A DNA stretch of 64,000 nucleotides, taken from positions 1 through 64,000 of the forward strand of contig CALWUY010000006.1 of assembly GCA_944384855.1 (NCBI GenBank). Reading direction: 5' to 3'. Position numbers and translations under genes: made by a program. This document shows positions 52,718-61,617 of the stretch, in pieces. The notes beneath the pieces are model-generated. The model made no database searches. It was given only the letters and a program-made list of their open reading frames with translations, and was not told the DNA's origin. Each line of letters opens with the position of its first letter. Positions within the stretch are counted from its first letter, which is position 1. Source of the stretch: an uncultured Clostridia bacterium (lineage in GTDB: Bacteria; Bacillota; Clostridia; Oscillospirales; Acutalibacteraceae).

Positions 52718-53890
52718 GTGAGTGATGTGCCATTGAATAAATTGCATAATGTTGCTAAACTGAAAACTGACAACCGGTATATTATCCTTGATTGTCTGAG
52801 GCATATCCGGCTCAGCCGGGCAGAGCTGAGCCGGATGACCGGTCTTGCAAAATCCTCTGTTACCACTATTACAAATGAAATGATTTCGCAGGGGATTTTA
52901 TGTGAGGCCGGATTAGCCGAAAAGAGCAATAAAGCGGGCAGAACCCGTGTACTGCTTGAGATTAACGGGGATTTCGGTTTCGCGGCCGGAATAAATCTTC
53001 ACAGAAAGCGGATATCGGCTGCGGTCACAGATATAAGCGGGGAGATCATATTTGATTTTTATGCATATCCTGCCGATTTTTCTTCAACTGAGGAGGCGGT
53101 AAGCTGTATAATAGAGGAACTGAATCGGAAAATCAAAGAAAACGGTCTTGATACCTCTCGAATGGTTGGCATAGGTGTTTCAAGCCCGGGACCTTTGGAT
53201 TATGAAAAAGGAATTATACTTGAGCCGCCTAATTTTCCGCTGTTTAATAATTTTGCAATTGTCCGATATCTTGAAAGTGAATACGGATGTCCTGTTTTTT
53301 TGGAAAACAATGCGGTGGCGTCAGCGCTGTTTGAACATTATTATGTAAGCAGGCAGGAGGGGAGCACACTGTTTGTAACGGTTTCCGACGGCATAGGAGG
53401 GGCACTGCTTCAGAATGGGAAAATTTACCGTGGATCTCACGGAGCTGCCGGAGAACTTGGACATATAAGTGTAGATCCCGAAGGCGAGCTTTGCGAATGC
53501 GGAAACCGCGGCTGTTTGGAACAGTATGCAACACTTTCGGCTCTAAAAAATCGTTTTGGCTTTGAGTCTTATAATGAAATAGCCGATTTATTCGGAAACG
53601 GAGATTCAAAGGCGGAAAAAGTGATAGAATTTCTTGTAAATACATTGTCAGGCGCGCTTGTCGGCGCGGTAAATCTGTTTGATTTGGACAGGATTATTTT
53701 ATACGGCGAATATAATTATAAGTGTGAAATTCTTACAGAAAGAATTGAAAAGTATATAAATACCCATTCGGTTATTTGCAAGGCGCACAGGGTAGAGGTC
53801 GTACCCTCCGGTCAAAGCCCCGAATGTGCATCTGCTGCGGCCGCAGTGCCTGCGCTGAATAATTTTTTCAGATACAACACTACACATTAA
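52718..53890 (+). CDS. ROK-family transcriptional repressor (XylR/NagC-like)
   Basis: Sugar-responsive DNA-binding repressor. The N-terminal winged helix-turn-helix is RAELSRMTGLAKSSVTTITNEMI (~34-56). The ROK sugar-binding domain follows, with the glucokinase-type GISSPGPLDYEKGIIL-like stretch (GVSSPGPLDYEKG), SDGIGGALLQNGKIYRG and the zinc-binding CECGNRGCLEQYA near residue 258. Length is up to 390. The start is uncertain: GTG 52718, GTG 52727 or TTG 52733 are possible. It diverges from the GRE operon and likely represses it until the inducing sugar appears. Confidence 0.9.
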   Translation: MSDVPLNKLHNVAKLKTDNRYIILDCLRHIRLSRAELSRMTGLAKSSVTTITNEMISQGILCEAGLAEKSNKAGRTRVLLEINGDFGFAAGINLHRKRISAAVTDISGEIIFDFYAYPADFSSTEEAVSCIIEELNRKIKENGLDTSRMVGIGVSSPGPLDYEKGIILEPPNFPLFNNFAIVRYLESEYGCPVFLENNAVASALFEHYYVSRQEGSTLFVTVSDGIGGALLQNGKIYRGSHGAAGELGHISVDPEGELCECGNRGCLEQYATLSALKNRFGFESYNEIADLFGNGDSKAEKVIEFLVNTLSGALVGAVNLFDLDRIILYGEYNYKCEILTERIEKYINTHSVICKAHRVEVVPSGQSPECASAAAAVPALNNFFRYNTTH

Positions 53891-53930
53891 AAAAGGTACC
53901 GGTTTTATCCGGTACCTTTTTTAATGTGTA
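53881..53930. terminator. Bidirectional intrinsic terminator between convergent genes
   Basis: A perfect 22-bp stem (53881-53902 with 53909-53930) around a TTTTAT loop, with a GGTACCGG core and A/T runs on both sides. It overlaps the ROK stop codon and ends just before the stop of the FAD protein on the opposite strand. Confidence 0.9.
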
Positions 53931-53934
53931 ATAT

Positions 53935-55317
53935 TTATTTTTTTGAAATACAGTCTGCAACATAAATTCCCATAGCTCCCGACTGCGAAAGTCCGCGGCA
54001 TATTCCGCTTCCGTCGCCTATGATATAAACGTTGTCGCAAAGCTCGAATTTATTGTTTTTGAACTCAGGACGGATAGAATAATATTTGCTTTCACATCCG
54101 TAAAGCAGAGTATCGTCGTTTGCCGTGCCGGGCGCTACTTTATCAAGCGCGTAAATAGTTTCTATAATGTTTGTAAGTATTCTGTGAGGAAGTACGAGGG
54201 AAATATCTCCCGCGGTCGCTTTAAGTGTCGGCTCTACGGTATTTTGGGCGAGCCTGTGGTCGTTGGTTCTTCTGCCTCTTACAAGGTCGCCGAAACGCTG
54301 TACGATAACATTGCCGTTGCCTATCATATTTGCAAGTCTTGAAATGCTTTCAACATATTCGGTAGGCTGATTGAAAGGTTCGGTGAACCGTATCGATGAA
54401 AGAATTGCAAAGTTACAGTTTTCGGTCTTTTTATCTTCCTCGGCGAAAGAATGTCCGTTTGCGGTTATAATACCGTGATTATTCTCAGCCGATACCAGTC
54501 CGCCTTTATTAAAGCAGAACATTCTGCACCTGTCTTCAAATGTCTTTGTTTTGTAAAGAATTTTCGGTTCGTAGATTTTGTCTGAAAATTCTTTCCAGAT
54601 TATGTCCTTCATTTCTACCCGAACGCCGATATCAACATAGTTTGAATGCATTTCGACTCCGAATGACCTGCAGAAATCCGCCACAAAATTTGCTCCCGAT
54701 CTTCCGGTTGCGATTATGATTTTTTCGGCGAATATTTTTTCTCCGTTTGTATAATTAAGTATATATCCGCTGTCCGACTTTTCTACAGATTCACAGTCAT
54801 AACAGCTGAGAGTTTCGGTTCCGCTGTGTTCGATAGCCTTTATGAGATTCTGCATGGTAAGGAAATTCTTATCAGTTCCTAAATGCTTGACATTCATATC
54901 CAGAAGTCTTAAATTGTTTTGCAGACATTTAAGTTTAAGGTCTTGGTTTGACATATAAACTTTCGGATCGCCGGAGGTACAGTATTTTTTAAGTATCTCG
55001 TCCACTTCACCTATGTATTGGTTGGCTACCGTGTCTCCGAGTTCTTCGCCCAAAGTTCCTCCGTAAGAGGTCCCTAAGTTGAATTTACCGTCGGAAAATG
55101 CTCCGGCTCCGGCAAAACCGCTTGTTATACTGCAGGTTTTGCAGTGTATGCAGGTGCTGTTTCTTCCGGCAGGGCAATGCCTTTTTTCAAGCACATTCCC
55201 GCGCTCAGTTATAACGATGCGTATATTTTTATTATTATTCTTAAGCCTGTATGCCGCCATAAGACCGCCGATACCGCCTCCGATAATAGCTACATCGTAC
55301 TTTTTTAACTCTGACAT
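53935..55317 (-). CDS. FAD-dependent dehydrogenase (COG2509-like)
   Basis: Flavoprotein oxidoreductase of unknown substrate. The dinucleotide motif AIIGGGIGGLMAAYRL is near the N-terminus. A Cys-rich stretch (HCPAG, then CIHCKTCSITSGFAGAGAFSDGK) is characteristic of this group and may bind an Fe-S centre. IIATGRSGANF and the C-terminal IIGDGSGICRGLSQSGAMG bind FAD. I chose ATG 55317 (MSELKKYDV), 460 residues, because the longer reading frame would run through the terminator at 55361-55398. Monocistronic with its own promoter. Confidence 0.85.
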   Translation of the reverse strand: MSELKKYDVAIIGGGIGGLMAAYRLKNNNKNIRIVITERGNVLEKRHCPAGRNSTCIHCKTCSITSGFAGAGAFSDGKFNLGTSYGGTLGEELGDTVANQYIGEVDEILKKYCTSGDPKVYMSNQDLKLKCLQNNLRLLDMNVKHLGTDKNFLTMQNLIKAIEHSGTETLSCYDCESVEKSDSGYILNYTNGEKIFAEKIIIATGRSGANFVADFCRSFGVEMHSNYVDIGVRVEMKDIIWKEFSDKIYEPKILYKTKTFEDRCRMFCFNKGGLVSAENNHGIITANGHSFAEEDKKTENCNFAILSSIRFTEPFNQPTEYVESISRLANMIGNGNVIVQRFGDLVRGRRTNDHRLAQNTVEPTLKATAGDISLVLPHRILTNIIETIYALDKVAPGTANDDTLLYGCESKYYSIRPEFKNNKFELCDNVYIIGDGSGICRGLSQSGAMGIYVADCISKK

Positions 55318-55333
55318 CCTAATCAAATCCTTT

Positions 55334-55362
55334 ATTATATCGATTAAAACTAAAACGCGCAA
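55334..55362 (-). promoter_or_regulatory. Promoter for the FAD dehydrogenase gene
   Basis: On the minus strand TTGCGC (55362-55357), a 17-base spacer, and TATAAT (55339-55334). The -35 touches the T-run of the preceding terminator. The start would be about 55327, only ~10 bases before ATG 55317, leaving almost no leader. Confidence 0.6.
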
Positions 55363-55398
55363 AAAAACGGACTGCATTTTCATAGAAAAATGCAGTCC
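55361..55398 (-). terminator. Intrinsic terminator of the Gld-like ABC operon
   Basis: On the minus strand a 12-bp stem, GGACTGCATTTT pairing with AAAATGCAGTCC (55398-55387 and 55380-55369), then a T-run at 55367-55361. It lies 50 bases after the DUF4340 gene. Confidence 0.85.
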
Positions 55399-55447
55399 TT
55401 ACTGCTTAGTAATTATATACTATATGTTTCATAAAGTCAATAACAAA

Positions 55448-57079
55448 TTATTGGTTAAGCAGTTCGTTAAGCGAAGCCTCTACATCTTTAAGGGATGATA
55501 CTGTGACCTTTCCCATTGCTTCACCGTCTAAATAGTACTGATATTTGGTTTCGCTGTAGGGCTTGAATTCAACAGTCTGACTTCCGCCTATATCGTCTTT
55601 GTAGTAATAAATCATTGTGTAATCGGAATCTGCGGAAAGGCTGTCTACCGTGAAATCAGAACAGGTCAAAGCTATGCAGTCCTGATAAAAATCCTGAAAA
55701 TCGGAAGATTTTATCGATTTTCCGTTGTATTCCACAATATATTGTTCATCGGATTCTTCATCAGGGTTGGCTTCTATTGAAAAATCGTATGATGTCTGAC
55801 CAACCTTTATTGTAAATCCTTTAAGATCATCTATGAAATTCAGGCAAACCCAGTCAGAATAGAAGTCGGAGGTTTTATAGTCGATAAACGGCAGAGATTC
55901 GGCATCTACTTTTTTGACAATTACAGAACCGTCGCTTATTGCCGCATAGCTTCCGTCCGACTGAAGCTTGAATTTAAAGGTAAGACTCTGGTCTTCTATC
56001 TGCATTTTAGCGGTAAAATCGGGATTATCAAGCCCCAGAGAAGTTAAAGTCTTTTGGGAAACATCAAGCGCGTATGCGCCGGATACCGAAACGCCGCTCT
56101 TGAATATTTCTATTACACCGTCTAAGTTTTCGGCCACGCGGTTTGTGGGAGATACAATTTTATAGGTTGAAAACTGTCCCAAATCTTCGTTCATAATCTG
56201 CTCGATTACAAGCGGCTGTGAAAAGTTTTTGCCGGTTATTGTGAGCCGGTCGAAAGCATAGAACGAACCGCCCTCCGTTTTGTATTCCGAAGATACATTG
56301 TCAAGCGGGAATGCCGGCAGTATACTTGTGTCAGCAAGCGATACAGCAGTAAAATTAAGCGTGTCCTTAAAATCGGAGTATACTACATAAATTTTATCAG
56401 AATTTGAAAGTTTTAAATAATATCCGCTCTTATCAGGAGATTCATCGCCTATCAATACCGAAAACTCATTGTTTTCCTTGTCGACAACATCGGCTTTGAT
56501 TTCCGGTGTGTCAAGTCCGCAGTCGGCTTCGGTGCGGGTTGTGACTTCGCGTGAGGCGGAAATGGATGAAATGCTGTAAGCAATGTTAGATATACTTGTA
56601 GAACTCAGAATATCGTCCGAATATCCTTCGATAAACCAGGTTACAGTTTCGATTGTCTCGCTGCTGTCTGTAGTCTCGCTGCTGTCTGTAGTTTCGCTGC
56701 TGTCCGAAGTCTCGCTGCTGTCCGAATCTGTTACTGAATACAGTTTAAAATTGCCGTTTTGATTAGTTACCGTTATGGTTTTAAGCGCGTCGCTGTCAAC
56801 CGATAATACCTCAATATCTTCGATAACAGATGAAGTGTCGCTGTCGTCTTCTTTTTCAGGTATCAGCTTTATTACTGCAACTGTTCCGCTTATCAGCACT
56901 GCCAATACAAGAAAACCTGCTATTAATGCCGGCAATATTTTTTTCTTCTTTATATTTTCTGCCGTTTTTTTGTGCTCAACAGGGTTTGAAAATACAGACG
57001 AAGATTCTTCTGTTTGGATTGCAGGGATTTTTTCTTCTGCAGAATCATTTGTATTTTGGTTTTCTGGAATATTGTTCAT
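55448..57079 (-). CDS. DUF4340 domain protein of a Gld-like ABC system
   Basis: Membrane-anchored extracytoplasmic protein of 543 residues. The cytoplasmic N-terminus (~55 residues) is followed by a hydrophobic segment (ILPALIAGFLVLAVLISGTVA) and a long outer part with repeats of the DUF4340 type (TVTNQNGNFKLY, DCGLDTPEIKADV, SLGLDNPDFTAKMQ). A Ser/Thr/Glu tract of DSSETT units from an 18-bp tandem repeat lies at ~115-140. ATG 57079 with GAAGGAA upstream was chosen. It follows the GldG-like gene by one base. Presumably part of the same exporter complex; exact role unknown. Confidence 0.82.
   Translation of the reverse strand: MNNIPENQNTNDSAEEKIPAIQTEESSSVFSNPVEHKKTAENIKKKKILPALIAGFLVLAVLISGTVAVIKLIPEKEDDSDTSSVIEDIEVLSVDSDALKTITVTNQNGNFKLYSVTDSDSSETSDSSETTDSSETTDSSETIETVTWFIEGYSDDILSSTSISNIAYSISSISASREVTTRTEADCGLDTPEIKADVVDKENNEFSVLIGDESPDKSGYYLKLSNSDKIYVVYSDFKDTLNFTAVSLADTSILPAFPLDNVSSEYKTEGGSFYAFDRLTITGKNFSQPLVIEQIMNEDLGQFSTYKIVSPTNRVAENLDGVIEIFKSGVSVSGAYALDVSQKTLTSLGLDNPDFTAKMQIEDQSLTFKFKLQSDGSYAAISDGSVIVKKVDAESLPFIDYKTSDFYSDWVCLNFIDDLKGFTIKVGQTSYDFSIEANPDEESDEQYIVEYNGKSIKSSDFQDFYQDCIALTCSDFTVDSLSADSDYTMIYYYKDDIGGSQTVEFKPYSETKYQYYLDGEAMGKVTVSSLKDVEASLNELLNQ
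56651..56722 (-). repeat. 18-bp coding tandem repeat (four units)
   Basis: Four adjacent 18-bp units at 56651-56668, 56669-56686, 56687-56704 and 56705-56722, differing at one to three bases and all containing TCGCTGCTGTC on the plus strand. They encode DSSETT-like repeats in the DUF4340 protein. Unit number can change without shifting the frame. Confidence 0.9.
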
Positions 57080-57080
57080 A

Positions 57081-58766
57081 TTATGCGTTCCTTCTCTTGA
57101 TGTAGACGTAAATACCTGTGGCAATGATTATAATCGGGATAATTATGACAAAAATCGCTCTTATCACAGCTACGGAAGATTCCGTAACCTTGTCGGCAAA
57201 GCTTTCGTTGGTTATAGTTTTGGATATGAAAGAAATACCTATATTTTCTGCATTGGCGGCGCGTTCTGAAGCGGCAAATGCTATATCCTTATTTGAAACA
57301 TTATAATAATCTGAATATTGTGAATATATAAATTCAACACTGCTGAATGCCATTACATAGCTTCTTATTTCTTCGTTATCCTCGTTATAAGAAAAGCTTT
57401 CGGACTGAATAACGGTAGCATAGCTTTTCGGAGTGTACTGGTCGAATCCAGTCCAGTCACTTGTGACCCCTATCGGCGCCGCTACGGCGTTTTCAGAGGT
57501 TTGAATAAGGGTTGTTACCGTAACATCATGCCTTTCGTCAAAAGCGGGGGACAGGGGAACGTTATATCCTGTGATGCAGACACTGAGGTCGCTTGTTATA
57601 TCATCATTTCCGGCAGGATATGAAACTATTGTGGTTTTCTCATCCGGAATGTGATAATTTTCGTTTGTTTCAAAAATTATACCCTCTTCAACCGTTATGC
57701 CCCATTCCGAAAGAAAATCCGAAAAATTCGGAAGGTAGGGCGATGCGGCATCGGCAAAATAAATCAGGCCTTTGTCTAATTGTTCATCATTTTCAAGGAA
57801 CTTTTCCAGTGCGATTATCTCTTCTCCGGTGAAATCTCTTGTAGGAGCGGCAATTACGACCGCGTCATATTTATCTGCAATTGAGGTTATCATAGAGTCT
57901 GATATTACGTCTACAACATAGTTGTTCTGTTCCATAAGCTCTATATAATCAGCAGTATAATCTTTAGATGAATGACCCGTCAAAACAGCTATATTCTTTT
58001 CTTCACTGCTGATAACATAAGCTATGGCGCTTGTAAGAGCAGTTTCGATATTATTTCCGGTGACATTGGAAACGGTATATCCGTAAGCTGCATAGGTGTC
58101 ATCCTGTGTTATCTGATAGATATCGGTAAATCCTACTTTTTTGAATCTTTCAGTGCCGTTTACTGTTGCGGATACCAATATATCTCCGTAATTAAGCGTA
58201 GTATTCGAATATTTTGACGCGATTTCGGCAAATTCGGTGGACTGTGTATCCATAAATTTTACATCTATTTTATTGTTGTAATCATGATACCTGTTCATCA
58301 GCTTTACTGTCTGATCATAATACTGAGATGCATCTGTTGCAATATTGTATTGCTGAGCATAATAGGACATATATCCTCCTACATAGCTTTCAGCGTCGGC
58401 ACACATAATTACCTCTATATCCTGGTCGACGGATTTAATAAAATCAATGTTTTCCTGGCTTATGGAATTTACCTTATCAGTTGACATATCAAATTCAAGA
58501 TTAAATCTGTTTGCCAACGCGCTTACAAGGATATTAATGACTATTACTCCCGCTATTACAAGCGCGGTTATCGCCAGTGACAGGCCTCCGCGTTTGAAAA
58601 GCGCCTGGTTACGCATAAGTTTCTGCTTTTTTTGTTTTTTGACCTTTTTTTGCTTTTTTGCTTTTTTGCTGTTATCTAATTGATCTTCAATAGCTGCGGT
58701 TTCGGTTTCTATCTGTGTTTCGGCATTCTGAAGCTCATTTTCAAGGTTTTTATTGTTGTTTTCCAT
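57081..58766 (-). CDS. GldG-family ABC-type substrate-binding/auxiliary membrane protein
   Basis: A 561-residue membrane protein. A long charged cytoplasmic N-terminus (Lys-rich KKAKKQKKVKKQKKQK) precedes the first hydrophobic segment (SLAITALVIAGVIVINILVSAL, ~75-96). A large extracytoplasmic GldG/IFT52-like domain contains IEVIMCADAESYVG and KNIAVLTGHSSKDY. A second membrane segment lies at the C-terminus (VIRAIFVIIIPIIIIATGIYVYIK). ATG 58766 has AAAGGAGG. Between permease and DUF4340 gene. Forms, by homology with gliding-type systems, an ABC exporter of unknown cargo. Confidence 0.87.
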   Translation of the reverse strand: MENNNKNLENELQNAETQIETETAAIEDQLDNSKKAKKQKKVKKQKKQKLMRNQALFKRGGLSLAITALVIAGVIVINILVSALANRFNLEFDMSTDKVNSISQENIDFIKSVDQDIEVIMCADAESYVGGYMSYYAQQYNIATDASQYYDQTVKLMNRYHDYNNKIDVKFMDTQSTEFAEIASKYSNTTLNYGDILVSATVNGTERFKKVGFTDIYQITQDDTYAAYGYTVSNVTGNNIETALTSAIAYVISSEEKNIAVLTGHSSKDYTADYIELMEQNNYVVDVISDSMITSIADKYDAVVIAAPTRDFTGEEIIALEKFLENDEQLDKGLIYFADAASPYLPNFSDFLSEWGITVEEGIIFETNENYHIPDEKTTIVSYPAGNDDITSDLSVCITGYNVPLSPAFDERHDVTVTTLIQTSENAVAAPIGVTSDWTGFDQYTPKSYATVIQSESFSYNEDNEEIRSYVMAFSSVEFIYSQYSDYYNVSNKDIAFAASERAANAENIGISFISKTITNESFADKVTESSVAVIRAIFVIIIPIIIIATGIYVYIKRRNA

Positions 58767-58783
58767 TTAATTAAATACCTCCT

Positions 58784-59524
58784 TTAAGCCCATCTTCTTC
58801 TCTCAAGCGAACGAACGCACAAGAAGAGGAAAACCGCGGTAATACTTACAAAATAAACAATGTCTGAAATTGTAAAAACATTTTCGGCAAATTTTTCGAA
58901 TGTAGCTATAAATGATATTTTTTCAATAAAGACAGAAAACCATTCTACAAGTTTTGACCATACTTTTTCTATAAATGTATCACCCTGGGGTATTGTTATC
59001 ATACTGGCAAAGTTGAAGAGCATCAGGATATTTACCAAAAGGGTAATGATAGCTGAAATAGCAGCGCTTTCGGTAAGTGATGATATAAACATTCCTATGG
59101 ATATCAGCGCACTGCCGAGCAGCAATACACCAAGTAACATATAAATATATGAAAGAATATTTACCGAAACATAAGCAATGAGTATAATTTCAAAAATAAC
59201 AGTGGGAATAAAAGCTATTGCGAAAACAGCAAGGGCAGCAAAAAATTTTCCCATTACTATTGAAGTAAGTGTTACCGGCGACGTAAGCAAAGCCTGATCT
59301 ACTTTCTGGCGTCTGTCATCGCTCATTATACGCATCGTAAGTACCGGAAGCACAAGTATAACTACTGTTGACATCGACAGCAGCACCCAAGTGATCTGAG
59401 GCGCGCCTTGACTGAACAGACTTAAAAAGAAAAGCCCTAAAAAGAAATAAAATGCCGCAAGCACTACGTATCCTATCGGCGTTGTGAAATAAGATTTAAA
59501 TTCTCTCTTGAATATAGCGCTCAT
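58784..59524 (-). CDS. ABC-2 type permease (GldF-like)
   Basis: Six-segment integral membrane permease of 246 residues. FKREFKSYFTTPIGYVVLAAFYFFLG at the start and MRIMSDDRRQKVDQALLTSPVTLTSIVMGKFFAAL in the middle are the standard ABC-2/GldF pattern. It ends in two basic residues after the last helix. Starts one base from the stop of the ATPase gene and ends 17 bases before the GldG-like gene. Transports an unknown substrate using the neighbouring ATPase. Confidence 0.92.
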   Translation of the reverse strand: MSAIFKREFKSYFTTPIGYVVLAAFYFFLGLFFLSLFSQGAPQITWVLLSMSTVVILVLPVLTMRIMSDDRRQKVDQALLTSPVTLTSIVMGKFFAALAVFAIAFIPTVIFEIILIAYVSVNILSYIYMLLGVLLLGSALISIGMFISSLTESAAISAIITLLVNILMLFNFASMITIPQGDTFIEKVWSKLVEWFSVFIEKISFIATFEKFAENVFTISDIVYFVSITAVFLFLCVRSLERRRWA

Positions 59525-60556
59525 TTAAAATTCCTCCTTGCTGTCCATATTTGATTCGGTAGTGCCGTCGCTATCAGATAAAGACTCCTGCGATGTACCG
59601 AGCAGCCTTTTTGCCTCTTCATTATCCGATACTTCAGTGAGTCTCAGGAATACCTGCTCAAGCGAAGCATTGTTTGAAGTCATTGAAAGCAGTGTCTTTC
59701 CGCGGGATACTACCCTGTCAAATACTGCCGCACGTATATCTGCACCGTATTTAGGCTCAATAAGAAAATCAAAAGTACCGTCTTCCTTTCGCCCTAAGGA
59801 CGTAACAGATTCAACATCTTTTACGGTTTTGAGCGCTTCGAGCATTTCCTTTTCGGTACAGGCGATTCTTGCCACAACCGATTTGTCACCGGAAAGCTTG
59901 TTTGAAAGATTGAACATTGTATCGTCGGCCACCATCTGGCCGCGGTTAATGATTATAACTCTCTTGCAGACCGCCTGTATCTCGGACAGAATATGTGACG
60001 AAAGTATGATTGTGTGATTTTTGCCGAGACGTGAGATCAGATTGCGTATTTCTATAATTTGTTTCGGGTCAAGGCCGACTGTAGGCTCGTCAAGTATAAG
60101 CACGTCGGGATTTCCCACAAGCGCCTGCGCGAACCCTACTCTCTGGCGGTAACCTTTAGAAAGGTTTTTTATAAGCCGGTTCTGAACACCGTCGATTTTT
60201 ACCAGCTTCAAAATCTCGTCTATATGCGGCTTTTTAGGGAATTTTACGCTTTTGAGGTCGTAAATAAAGTTTAGATATTCTCTTACCTTCATATCTACGT
60301 AAAGAGGCGGTATTTCAGGAAGATATCCTATACGGCGCTTGGCTTCTTCCGGGTATTCTGTTATGTCGAATCCGTCGATTTCCACCTTTCCCTGCGTCAT
60401 TGAAAGGTATCCGGTCAGTATATTCATAATAGTGGATTTTCCGGCGCCGTTGGGGCCTAAAAATCCTATGACCTCGCCTTTTTGGATTTCAAAGTTTACG
60501 TTTTCAACCGCAAGGTGTATTCCGTACCGCTTGCTTAGTCCGGTAACTTTAATCAT
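59525..60556 (-). CDS. ABC transporter ATP-binding protein (GldA-like)
   Basis: Nucleotide-binding subunit of 343 residues. Walker A GPNGAGKSTIMN (~36-47), the signature region NLSKGYRQRVGFAQALVGNP, Walker B VLILDEPTVGLDPKQ and the switch His in ILSSHILSEIQAV. The C-terminal ~100 residues form an extra regulatory domain with an acidic Ser/Asp-rich tail. First gene of the minus-strand operon ATPase-permease-GldG-DUF4340. ATG 60556 is preceded by a GGAGG site. The intergenic region 60557-60663 contains AT-rich TATAAT-like elements, but no clear -35. Confidence 0.95.
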   Translation of the reverse strand: MIKVTGLSKRYGIHLAVENVNFEIQKGEVIGFLGPNGAGKSTIMNILTGYLSMTQGKVEIDGFDITEYPEEAKRRIGYLPEIPPLYVDMKVREYLNFIYDLKSVKFPKKPHIDEILKLVKIDGVQNRLIKNLSKGYRQRVGFAQALVGNPDVLILDEPTVGLDPKQIIEIRNLISRLGKNHTIILSSHILSEIQAVCKRVIIINRGQMVADDTMFNLSNKLSGDKSVVARIACTEKEMLEALKTVKDVESVTSLGRKEDGTFDFLIEPKYGADIRAAVFDRVVSRGKTLLSMTSNNASLEQVFLRLTEVSDNEEAKRLLGTSQESLSDSDGTTESNMDSKEEF

Positions 60557-60663
60557 TTTTATTCCTCCAGATATATAATGGATATAAATTAAAATACTGT
60601 TAAAACCGACATAATTATATCAAATTATAACAATATAAAAATAAACAAAATGTTAATTTTGAT

Positions 60664-61608
60664 TTAACAACTGCCGCCGTTATGTTTGAATTTTTTGATT
60701 TTAAACTGCGGCAGCTGAGCCGCAATTATGGCAATAAAAACAAGCGAACATCCTAAAAGTTCTTTTTGGGAAAGCGTGTTGCCGTAAATTATCCACCCGC
60801 CTAAAGCTGCAAACACACTTTCAAGACTCATTGAGATGGAGGCTACGGCAGGTTCAGCGTATTTCTGACCTATTATCTGCAGGGTATATGCTACGCCGCT
60901 CGACATTATGCCGAGATAGAGTATCTGCGGAGCCGCCTGCAGTATATTGGAAATTTCAATTGACTTAAGTTCAAAAACGGCTGCGAGTACCGCTGAGATT
61001 ATTCCGCAGACCGTAAACTGCATTATTGAAAGCTTGACTCCTCCGGTAATAAAGACATACTTGTCCACCGATATTATGTGAAGAGTAAAGCTTATCGCGC
61101 ACAGGAAAACCAAAATATCTCCGAGATATATTGCTCCGATTCCCTCTGAAAAACACAGCAGGTAAACACCGGCAATAGCAATAAAGACGCCTGCCCATAC
61201 GGCAATTCCTGTTTTTTTCCCGGCAAACAGAGAAAATACAGGAACGAGAATAACATAAAGAGCGGTGATAAATCCGGAGCGGGCTTCCGTGGCTACGCCC
61301 TGAGGGTAAGCCGCAATGCCGAACTGCTGAAAATTTATCGATACCGCGAGGCATATTCCGCACACCAATGCGGCGGTATAATAACTTTTGCGTTCCGCTC
61401 TTTCCGCCAGGAAAAACGGTGTGTTATATTTTGTTTTTGTAATAAGATAAAATATGTAAAGTGTGCCTGCTCCTATAAAAGAGCGCAGTGCGTTAAATGT
61501 AAAGGGCGGAACGAATTGCGCGGCACCCGACTGTGCTACAAAGGCAAGTCCCCATATAAGCGCCGCGGCAATCAATATTAAACTTCCTTTTAAATTGCCA
61601 TATTTCAT
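60664..61608 (-). CDS. DMT-superfamily EamA transporter
   Basis: Membrane permease of 314 residues with ten hydrophobic segments in two EamA repeats; a small-metabolite exporter in the drug/metabolite transporter superfamily. The N-terminal SLILIAAALIWGLAFVAQSGAAQF and the second-half SSGVAYTLQIIGQKYAEPAVASISMSLESVFAALGGWIIYG are characteristic. It lies 9 bases after tex and is probably co-transcribed with it. Substrate unknown. Confidence 0.92.
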   Translation of the reverse strand: MKYGNLKGSLILIAAALIWGLAFVAQSGAAQFVPPFTFNALRSFIGAGTLYIFYLITKTKYNTPFFLAERAERKSYYTAALVCGICLAVSINFQQFGIAAYPQGVATEARSGFITALYVILVPVFSLFAGKKTGIAVWAGVFIAIAGVYLLCFSEGIGAIYLGDILVFLCAISFTLHIISVDKYVFITGGVKLSIMQFTVCGIISAVLAAVFELKSIEISNILQAAPQILYLGIMSSGVAYTLQIIGQKYAEPAVASISMSLESVFAALGGWIIYGNTLSQKELLGCSLVFIAIIAAQLPQFKIKKFKHNGGSC

Positions 61609-61617
61609 AGACTGCCT

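Noticed and set aside
55318..55383. Longer N-terminus of the FAD dehydrogenase
   Set aside because: It would run through the intrinsic terminator and promoter of the gene itself, and adds residues outside the usual family start.
56651..56722. CRISPR-like array
   Set aside because: The 18-bp units are directly adjacent without spacers and keep an open reading frame; no cas genes are present.
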